From: Eubacteriaceae bacterium Marseille-Q4139
GTDB taxonomy: Bacteria > Bacillota > Clostridia > Lachnospirales > Lachnospiraceae
Length of the DNA stretch: 64,000 bases
Direction: 5' to 3'
NCBI GenBank assembly: GCA_018223415.1
Contig: JAGTTQ010000001.1
Location: 1,440,365-1,504,364, forward strand
Part shown: positions 58,193 to 64,000 of the stretch, piece by piece
How the letters are laid out: the number at the start of each line of letters is the position of its first letter
Position numbering within the stretch: position 1 is the stretch's first letter
Notes under the pieces: generated by a model
Told to the model about the DNA's origin: nothing
What the model saw: only the letters and a program-made list of their open reading frames with translations
The model's database searches: none
Made by a program: the position numbers and the translations under genes

Positions 58193-59268
58193 GACAGGCT
58201 GTGTCCTGGTTTTTTCTTTCCTGCCGCAGGTACTTAAAGCGGCTTTCTTTTCTGGCGGTTCTTCTGGCTCTTCCGGCGGCGGCTTTTCTCTTAAATCTTG
58301 CAGACAAAAGCGGCGATAATCGGATCCGGATTGCCGTCTGCACGGAGCCGGCCGGATCCGCGCAGACAGCGCTCTCCTTCCGGCTTCTTGCGGCGCTCAC
58401 GGACGCGGAAGGCATGTTTTCGTTTTATGCCTGTGAGGACGCAAAGCAGGTGAAAGAAGACGTGGCCTCCAGACGGGCGGAATGCGGCTATGTCATCGCG
58501 GCTGACCTGGGGGAGCGAATGGAGAAAAAAGATTATAAGCGTGCCATCCGGGTGTTTTCAGCCCCCACGACCGTGACGGCCGAGCTTTCGCAGGAGGTGG
58601 TGTTTGCCGAACTGATCTCCCTCTATGACCCGGAGCTTTTTTCGCAGTACGTGGAATCCGGGAGCGCCTATGACTTCGCCGGAGAGCCGGGAAGTGAGGA
58701 ACGGAAGGCGCTGGCCAAAGAAGCGGCCGGGCTTTATGACAGGTGGGCAGAAAACGGCAGCACCTTCCGGTTTTCCTATGAAACGGTGGATGCCGAGGTC
58801 GTCACGCCAGACGCCGGTTCCGGCGTGTTCCCTGTCCGAGGGCTGGCGGCCGTTTTTGTCTATGTCACGGGGATTTACGCGGCCGCCGTCGGGGCTTCCG
58901 ATCAAAAGCGCGGCCTTTTTGTCCCGGTTCCCTGGCAGAACCGCGCGGCATGCCGGATTGCTTCCATGGCGGCGCCTGTGGTTCTCGCGGCGCTTTCCGG
59001 GCTTTTTTCCTTGGCAGCCGGCGGGGAGTTGGAGAATCCGGCAGAGGAGATTTTCTCCATGGCGTTTTACGCGGCTGCCGTCCTTCTTTTTTCCTGGCTC
59101 CTCTGCCTGATTTTCAGACGGCCTGGCCTGATCGGTTCTCTGCTTCCGTTTTTCCTGATGGGCAGTCTCCTGTTCTGTCCGGTCTTTGCCGATGCGGCGA
59201 GGTTCTTTCCGGAGGCGGGATGGATCGGCCGGCTGTTCCTGCCGTGGTATTATCTGCATGCCATATAG
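58189..59268 (+). CDS. ABC-2 type transporter permease, second
   Basis: The 359-residue product has the same plan as its neighbour: N-terminal helix, external domain containing 'SRRAECGYVIAADLGERM', and C-terminal helices ending in a large hydrophobic block. It starts at the ATG of an ATGA overlap (58189) with GGAGG 10 nt upstream. Its sequence is only weakly similar to the first permease, so they likely form a heterodimer. Confidence 0.83.
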   Translation: MRQAVSWFFLSCRRYLKRLSFLAVLLALPAAAFLLNLADKSGDNRIRIAVCTEPAGSAQTALSFRLLAALTDAEGMFSFYACEDAKQVKEDVASRRAECGYVIAADLGERMEKKDYKRAIRVFSAPTTVTAELSQEVVFAELISLYDPELFSQYVESGSAYDFAGEPGSEERKALAKEAAGLYDRWAENGSTFRFSYETVDAEVVTPDAGSGVFPVRGLAAVFVYVTGIYAAAVGASDQKRGLFVPVPWQNRAACRIASMAAPVVLAALSGLFSLAAGGELENPAEEIFSMAFYAAAVLLFSWLLCLIFRRPGLIGSLLPFFLMGSLLFCPVFADAARFFPEAGWIGRLFLPWYYLHAI

Positions 59269-59278
59269 AATATAAAAT

Positions 59279-59330
59279 GCCGCCGCCGGCTTCCGGGATA
59301 TGCCCGGGTTCCGGCGGCGGCAGTGTTTTT
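59279..59330. terminator. Bidirectional terminator between the ABC-2 operon and cstA
   Basis: GCCGCCGCCGG (59279-59289) pairs perfectly with CCGGCGGCGGC (59311-59321), with a further CCGGG/CCCGG pair inside, followed by AGTGTTTTTG on the plus strand and ATTTTATATT on the minus strand. It serves both convergent operons. Confidence 0.85.
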
Positions 59331-59341
59331 GCCATTCTTTT

Positions 59342-61075
59342 TTATTTTGCGGTCTTTTTCTGTCCCATGATGGTGCGGACGCCCTCCACCGCAAGCACGA
59401 TGGAAAGGATCACCAGAAGCAGGCCAAGGCCGGAGCGGATCCAGTACCAGATGGCCGCGTCGGTCATGGTGCCGGAGGTGATGGCACCGAAGTTTGTCAT
59501 GATGGTCTGGCACAGGGACACGATGGTGACAACCAGCATGAACGCCATGGGGAACAGGAACATTTTGTTGTTCTTTCCCATGCAGCCGAGCCATGCGGCG
59601 ACAGCCAAAAGGCCCAGGGCGGCCAGAAGCTGGTTTGCAGCGCCGAACAAAGCCCAGATTTTTGCGTATCCGGTCATGCCCAGGGCGATTCCGAGAACCA
59701 CTGTAATGCCAGTGGAGACATAGGGGTTTGTCAGTACGGCTTTGAAGCCGGATGCGTCCTTATAGGTCTGTCCCGGCTCCAGCCAGAACTCCTGGAACAT
59801 GTAGCGGGCCAGACGGGTCGCCGTATCCAGGGATGTCAGGCAAAAGGCGGATACTGCCAGAATTAACATGGAGTAAATGACGTTTTCTGCACCGGCTAAG
59901 AACGGGATCGTCGCACACATGCGGGAAATTCCCGTTGCGAACACGGCCGTAGGCGTGTTGATTCCTGTGGGAACGTAATCGCTCCAGATGTATCCGACGG
60001 CGCAGAGGGAAATTAACGCCAGCACACACTCGATCAGCATGCCGCCGTATGCGATGGGGCGGGCGTCTGCCTCTTTGTCAAGCTGCTTCGCCGTCGTACC
60101 GGAGCCCACCAGGGAGTGGAAGCCGGAGATTGCACCGCAGGCGATGGTGACGAACAGGGCCGGGAACATGCTTCCGAGGGATACGCCGGAGCCGTACTCA
60201 GCCGTGTCCACAAAGGACGTGAAGGCCGGGATTTCCAGGGTCGGATGTGCGCCCAGAATACCGACGACGGCTACGATCATCATGCCGTAAAGCAGGAAGG
60301 AGCTCAAATAATCCCTCGGCTGGAGCAGGATCCAGACCGGTGTTACGGAAGCCACCGCAATATAAATGCCCACGATAATCATCCATACGGTTCCGTCTAG
60401 ATACAGCGGGTGCCAGTTGTAGCCGATCACCATGCAGAGGATGATGGCTGCAACGCCCAGGACGGTGGAAACCACCAGAGAGGCGTTCCTGCGGTAAACC
60501 ATGATGCCGAAGATGATGGCGATCACGATAAACAGGATGGAAATCATGGCCGTGGTGGCATTGGCAGAGCTGGCTGCCAGATCAACGGCGCCGTTTGCGT
60601 CGTAGGTTGCCTTAAAGGTGTTGGCTACGATGGAAGCAAAGGCTGCCACAACCAGGATCAGGGTCAGGTAGGAAAAGGTTAAAAACAGCTTCTTTGCCCG
60701 GGAGCCGATACTCTCGGCAATAACTTCGCCGATGGACTGGCCTTTGTTGCGGATGGAAGCAAACAGGGCGCCGTAGTCATGGACGGCACCGAAGAAGATT
60801 CCTCCAATTAAAACCCAGAGCATGACCGGAACCCATCCGAATACGGCTGCCTGGATCGGGCCGTTGATGGGGCCTGCGCCTGCGATGGATGAAAAATGGT
60901 GTCCCATGAGCACCGGGGCTTTGGCCGGCACATAATCGTTGCCGTCCTCCAGCTCGTGAGCCGGTGTCGTCCGCTTCGGATCGACGCCCCACTGCTCGGA
61001 AAGCCATTTTCCGTAGAAAATGTAGCCAAGCGCCAGCACAGCGATTCCAACTACAAGAATTACGACTGCATTCAT
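59342..61075 (-). CDS. cstA: CstA-family pyruvate/peptide transporter
   Basis: The 577-residue product has about 14-16 helices and the CstA text 'FYGKWLSEQWGVDPKRTTPA', 'DYVPAKAPVLMGHHFSSIAGAGPI' and 'GGIFFGAVHDYGALFASIRNKG'. CstA imports pyruvate (BtsT-like) or small peptides during carbon limitation. The ATG at 61075 has AAAGGAGG 10 nt upstream; the longer frame reads into the upstream gene. It follows the 172-residue gene by 23 nt and is probably co-transcribed with it. Confidence 0.93.
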   Translation of the reverse strand: MNAVVILVVGIAVLALGYIFYGKWLSEQWGVDPKRTTPAHELEDGNDYVPAKAPVLMGHHFSSIAGAGPINGPIQAAVFGWVPVMLWVLIGGIFFGAVHDYGALFASIRNKGQSIGEVIAESIGSRAKKLFLTFSYLTLILVVAAFASIVANTFKATYDANGAVDLAASSANATTAMISILFIVIAIIFGIMVYRRNASLVVSTVLGVAAIILCMVIGYNWHPLYLDGTVWMIIVGIYIAVASVTPVWILLQPRDYLSSFLLYGMMIVAVVGILGAHPTLEIPAFTSFVDTAEYGSGVSLGSMFPALFVTIACGAISGFHSLVGSGTTAKQLDKEADARPIAYGGMLIECVLALISLCAVGYIWSDYVPTGINTPTAVFATGISRMCATIPFLAGAENVIYSMLILAVSAFCLTSLDTATRLARYMFQEFWLEPGQTYKDASGFKAVLTNPYVSTGITVVLGIALGMTGYAKIWALFGAANQLLAALGLLAVAAWLGCMGKNNKMFLFPMAFMLVVTIVSLCQTIMTNFGAITSGTMTDAAIWYWIRSGLGLLLVILSIVLAVEGVRTIMGQKKTAK

Positions 61076-61098
61076 TTTCTTATGTCCTCCTTTGAGAG

Positions 61099-61617
61099 TT
61101 ATGACTTTAATATATCTTTCATAAACTTCGCGCTGCCGCGGCCCATTCGGTTGGTAATGACCCTGTTCCCTTCCCGGATCAGGGCGGCCGTATGGACATT
61201 CATCCATCCATACCACGAAAAACGAAAGCTTTTGTAGATCCGGCACCGTTTCAGTGCCTTTTCCCCCTCTTTTTCCGAGGAGTCACAAAGGAACACAGGG
61301 CTGATGCAGCTGTACATATGGCCCGGGCCCGGGTGGATCTCCTTCATGCCCTCCCGGACAGCAAAGTCCAGGCACCGGGAGAAGATCTCCTCCGTTAAGA
61401 CCGGCACGGAAAAAATGAAGACGTATTCATTGCTGTCCGCGGCCCAGAGCTGCGCTTTTTTCACCAGCACATATTTTTCGGAATGCACATGGAAGCTGCA
61501 CCGCGCCGCAAGCGGCAGGCCGTCTTCCCTGGCCGGGAACCGTTCCGTGTCGAAATACGTCTCGTAGCCTTTTAACAGGCGTTCCAAAAGTTCGCTGCGG
61601 TTCCTCGCCTGATCCAT
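61099..61617 (-). CDS. Conserved-looking protein of unknown function upstream of cstA
   Basis: The 172-residue cytoplasmic product has no recognised domain. It contains 'FHVHSEKYVLVKKAQLWAAD', 'FIFSVPVLTEEIFSRCLDFA', 'EIHPGPGHMYSCISPVFLCD' and a basic C-terminal end ('RKAFRF'-like patches). It is positioned 23 nt upstream of cstA with GGAGG before its start, so it is translated and likely co-transcribed. It could modulate the transporter, but nothing in the sequence shows how. Confidence 0.7.
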   Translation of the reverse strand: MDQARNRSELLERLLKGYETYFDTERFPAREDGLPLAARCSFHVHSEKYVLVKKAQLWAADSNEYVFIFSVPVLTEEIFSRCLDFAVREGMKEIHPGPGHMYSCISPVFLCDSSEKEGEKALKRCRIYKSFRFSWYGWMNVHTAALIREGNRVITNRMGRGSAKFMKDILKS

Positions 61618-61979
61618 GCGGATCCCTCCTGTTCCTCATAAATTTCTTAATTCCATAGAAAAGCGCTCGGCGAATTAACGCGTTAAAGTAAGAGCGTTCT
61701 ATGAACCTGTAATCCCTCAGGACAGAATTGCACTGCGGCGGAAACTGGCACTTCATGCAGGCATGGTGCCGCTTGCCGGGCTTGTGCGGCAAAAAAGGCT
61801 GCCTGCGCAGTATGCTTCCACGTGGAAAATTCCGTATGCGGGATACTTAGTTTATAAAATTTTTATAAAAACAGTTAGGATTTTAGCACTGTCTTAGCGA
61901 AGATGCAAGGATTTTTTTCGGGAATTTTATGGACAAAAGGGTGTGTGATGCGGCATGTGCTGGCGCCGGAGGCGTTCTT
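61618..61979. other. Intergenic region upstream of the cstA operon
   Basis: About 360 nt without a supported gene. It contains a perfect 12-bp palindrome TTAACGCGTTAA (61675-61686) ~60 nt upstream of the 172-residue gene, a possible operator, and an AT-rich stretch with TTTATAAAA repeats (61850-61873) that could hold the promoter. No convincing -35/-10 pair was found. Confidence 0.5.
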
Positions 61980-62612
61980 TTATCTTTTTCCTGCTTCTTT
62001 TACCGGATGCCGTATCACCGTCCGCCACCGTTCTTTTGGCACGCGCCTGACATCCGAGAGGTAAATCTCATGGTGCATCCGTTCTTCTGAAAAATCCGGT
62101 TCATATCCATGTTCCCGTATAAACTGATTCATCCGTTCTATCGTTTCCGGCTCCATATCAAAGGGCCCGATATGCATGCACTGGACACAAAGCCCCTCTT
62201 CTATCGTCAGAAATTCCACCCCGGAAAAATCCTGTTTTTTCTTCCTGGATGCCTCTAAAACCGCCCATTCAAAGTCTTCTTTTTCCACAAAATCCGGAAG
62301 CCGGATCACGGAAATCCAGCGAAAATCTTCCTTTCGTATAAGGGCTGTATTCATATTGCTCCAAAAACCCTCTAACGGAGGAACCACATAATCAAAAAAG
62401 CCCTGGATTTCACGTCCGGACTTCCTGCTCATTTTAATGGTAAAAGCAATGCCGTATAAAAGCCCGATGGCCTTTTTATAGTCGCCGTCCGCCTCGTTGG
62501 GATCGCCATCTCCCCTCACGGCAATAAAATTCATCTTCGGAATTCGTACAAGCTGCGGCGTCTTCTCCGGAAGATAAAACTCCTTGTATTCCTTTTTGTA
62601 ATCAAATGCCAT
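61980..62612 (-). CDS. GyrI-like small-molecule-binding protein
   Basis: The 210-residue product matches the GyrI-like/BacE effector-binding group: 'PKMNFIAVRGDGDPNEADG', 'FWSNMNTALIRKEDFRWIS', 'LCVQCMHIGPFDMEPETIE' and 'HEIYLSDVRRVPKERWRTV'. Such free-standing proteins bind or hydrolyse small compounds. Its start overlaps the TfoX-like gene by 11 nt, so it is the last gene of the WYL cluster. Confidence 0.88.
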   Translation of the reverse strand: MAFDYKKEYKEFYLPEKTPQLVRIPKMNFIAVRGDGDPNEADGDYKKAIGLLYGIAFTIKMSRKSGREIQGFFDYVVPPLEGFWSNMNTALIRKEDFRWISVIRLPDFVEKEDFEWAVLEASRKKKQDFSGVEFLTIEEGLCVQCMHIGPFDMEPETIERMNQFIREHGYEPDFSEERMHHEIYLSDVRRVPKERWRTVIRHPVKEAGKR

Positions 62613-62931
62613 CTTTTTTTCTCCTCTTTTTCTTTTGCTCCGGAAGCTCCGGATACATGGCCGCCACCATCTCGCAGAGTTTCTCCCTGTCCTCCAAAAT
62701 CGTACATGGCAGCAGCGCAGGCGGCGTATGTTCCCACACCTCTTCCCGGCAGTCCGGCATGAACCGCCTGGATGCAGCCGTATCTTTCACGGCAAAGCCG
62801 TCTCCATATATTCCGCCGATCAGCTTGTCCTGATAATAAAACAGCCAGCCGCCCATCATAGGGATGTACCGGATATCCCCTAACGGTGCCAACTGCTCTG
62901 CCACATACTTTGCCAATTCCTTCTGGGCCAT
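62602..62931 (-). CDS. TfoX N-terminal-domain protein
   Basis: The 109-residue product has the TfoX_N pattern 'IRYIPMMGGWLFYYQDKLIGG' and 'TPPALLPCTILEDREKL', with a Lys-rich C-terminal tail (KKKRRKK). The N-terminal TfoX domain alone is common in Firmicutes and not tied to competence there. Middle gene of the cluster. Confidence 0.85.
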   Translation of the reverse strand: MAQKELAKYVAEQLAPLGDIRYIPMMGGWLFYYQDKLIGGIYGDGFAVKDTAASRRFMPDCREEVWEHTPPALLPCTILEDREKLCEMVAAMYPELPEQKKKRRKKDGI

Positions 62932-62949
62932 ATAGATTCCTCCCTTCCT

Positions 62950-63858
62950 TTATTCCGAGTAAACCGAAACCAGCCGTTTTGCCGTTTCCAGAAGCCGTTT
63001 CTTCACGGAAACCGGCTCCAAAACCTCTGCCCTGTCTCCGAAGGTTAGAAGCCACCCCGTCAGCGCGTCTTCGTCTGCATAGTCCATCCGGAACAAAAGA
63101 CGCCCGTCCTTCTGCACTTCAAAGCAGCCCGGGCCAAACTCCTCCATAAGCCGCCACTTCATCTCCGGCTCAAACAGCGCCTTCACACGGATATTGGCCG
63201 GAAAAATCCGTTCGTTGGAGAGATCCGGCATGGGAACCTGCCTCGGTTCAAAACCGCTCTCCTCTTTCTTTGGCATGTCCATCCGGTTCAGCTTAAACAG
63301 GCGGAAGTCCTCCCTCTTAAGGCACCAGCCCCACACGTACCAGCTCGACCACTTGAACACCAGATAATACGGCTCTATGTTCCGCACGCTGTCGCCGCCC
63401 GGGGCATAATAGTGAAAGGACAGATGTTTCCGTTCTTCTACGGCTTCCTGAATCAGGGCGATCTTGGGCGCCAGAGACTCCTTATACCAGGAAGACAGGT
63501 CGATCAGGATCGAGTCCCTGCCGCATACTAATTCCGACGCCCCCGGCTTCAGTTTTTCCATCAGCCGTTCGCAGTACCGGCTCCCGTTTACGCTGTCGAG
63601 GCTGCGGAGGCCTGCCAGAATCATCTGCATCTCCTTTGAAGTGAGAAGCGTCCGATCCATCCGGTAGCCCTCCATGATACGGATTCCGCCTCCTGCACCC
63701 TGTGCCGTGCAGATTGGGATCCCCGCCCTGCAAAGCGCGTCAATGTCCCGGTTTATGGTTCTGCGCGATACTTCAAATCTCTCCGCCAGCTCCGGCGCCG
63801 TTATCTTCTCCTTCTGAAGAAGAACGGAGAGAATTCCTATCAGTCGGTCTGTTTTCAT
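62950..63858 (-). CDS. WYL-domain transcriptional regulator (YafY type)
   Basis: The 302-residue product has an N-terminal HTH ('KITAPELAERFEVSRRTINRD') and a WYL domain ('PYYLVFKWSSWYVWGWCLKR', then 'FRLFKLNRMD'), followed by a WCX-like C-terminal part. The ATG at 63858 has AAGGCGG ~9 nt upstream. A 36-bp perfect interrupted palindrome lies 25-60 nt upstream and is the likely autoregulatory operator. Probably senses a ligand for which TfoX/GyrI-like partners act. Confidence 0.9.
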   Translation of the reverse strand: MKTDRLIGILSVLLQKEKITAPELAERFEVSRRTINRDIDALCRAGIPICTAQGAGGGIRIMEGYRMDRTLLTSKEMQMILAGLRSLDSVNGSRYCERLMEKLKPGASELVCGRDSILIDLSSWYKESLAPKIALIQEAVEERKHLSFHYYAPGGDSVRNIEPYYLVFKWSSWYVWGWCLKREDFRLFKLNRMDMPKKEESGFEPRQVPMPDLSNERIFPANIRVKALFEPEMKWRLMEEFGPGCFEVQKDGRLLFRMDYADEDALTGWLLTFGDRAEVLEPVSVKKRLLETAKRLVSVYSE

Positions 63859-63882
63859 TTCGGTTTCCGCCTTTATCATAAC

Positions 63883-63918
63883 AAAATAAACATGACAGCA
63901 GTGTGTCATGTTTATTTT
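63883..63918. promoter_or_regulatory. 36-bp interrupted palindrome upstream of the WYL regulator
   Basis: Two perfect 15-nt arms, ending in ACATGACA (63890-63897) on the left and starting TGTCATGT (63904-63911) on the right, are separated by 6 nt. The length and perfection indicate a dimeric or tetrameric regulator site. Position points to the WYL regulator itself. Confidence 0.75.
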
Positions 63919-63954
63919 AGCATAGGTGAAGTTGGAAGGCCAGGAAATGCGGCT

Positions 63955-64000
63955 TTAATTTTCGGAAAAATAGTCACTGTCGATGCGCTTGATGCGATAG
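63955..64000 (-). CDS. Partial CDS: C-terminal end of a gene beyond the window
   Basis: The minus strand reads 'YRIKRIDSDYFSEN' and then TAA (63955-63957). The frame is open to the right edge. Function cannot be told from 14 residues; it lies just upstream of the WYL regulator region and is co-directional with it. Confidence 0.5.
   Translation of the reverse strand, partial: YRIKRIDSDYFSEN

Noticed and set aside
58558..59394. 278-codon minus-strand frame over the second ABC-2 permease
   Set aside because: Arg/Pro/Gly-rich shadow without ribosome site, crossing a strong terminator.

Overview
The window looks like chromosomal DNA of a moderately GC-rich Clostridia member, most likely Lachnospiraceae (inference). 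Supporting signs are strong AGGAGG ribosome sites, lipoprotein and ECF-transporter content, a FabK-type fatty acid synthesis operon with fused AccD-AccA, a spore maturation gene (spmA), and TxpA-like type I toxins. No rRNA, tRNA, CRISPR array or intact insertion sequence was recognised.

Left part (1-15 kb): a partial DUF4832-like gene; bioY behind a promoter that overlaps a BirA box; rarA and a gamma-glutamyltransferase; an M20 amidohydrolase; a 1662-residue secreted beta-helix/MucBP/choline-binding-repeat surface protein; a phage-type AP2-domain protein; and a two-component system divergent from a duplicated NTF2-like lipoprotein gene. The lipoprotein gene carries an in-frame TGA. The intergenic region between the last two holds an unusually regular operator array (GTTAG units every 11 bp) placed identically relative to both -10 boxes.

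Island (15.2-23.5 kb): a complete Wadjet anti-plasmid operon (jetA-jetB-jetC-jetD, minus strand) lies between two direct copies of a type I toxin-antitoxin cassette. Each cassette has a 40-residue TxpA-like toxin and a convergent antisense RNA with its own promoter and terminator. Gene relics, including the zinc-ribbon tail of a mobile-element protein, lie between the right cassette and rpsR. This is the best candidate for a mobile defence island in the window.

Middle (23.5-42 kb): rpsF-ssb-rpsR; a nickel/peptide-type ABC importer behind a long leader that contains an intrinsic terminator (possible orphan riboswitch or attenuator); a siderophore-type importer with an esterase behind a metalloregulator-like operator; an SDR gene preceded by 111-bp tandem repeats with a compensated stem; a zinc uptake operon with two Fur/Zur-like boxes and two accessory Cys/His proteins; a methyltransferase gene without a normal start codon; spmA without spmB; and an MqsR-type toxin with a zinc-ribbon/HTH/Panacea antitoxin.

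Right part (42-64 kb): a complete type II fatty acid synthesis operon, fabH-acpP-fabK-fabD-fabG-fabF-accB-fabZ-accC-accDA plus a nitronate monooxygenase-like gene, controlled by a FabT-like box. An internal terminator lies after acpP. Then follow an amidohydrolase with an ECF S component, an ABC-2 transporter operon with a zinc-ribbon membrane protein, cstA with a conserved-looking upstream partner, and a WYL regulator-TfoX-GyrI cluster with a 36-bp perfect interrupted palindrome. Biotin supply (bioY) and biotin use (accB/accC) link the two ends of the window, and several envelope and metal functions appear under local operators that can be read directly from the sequence.
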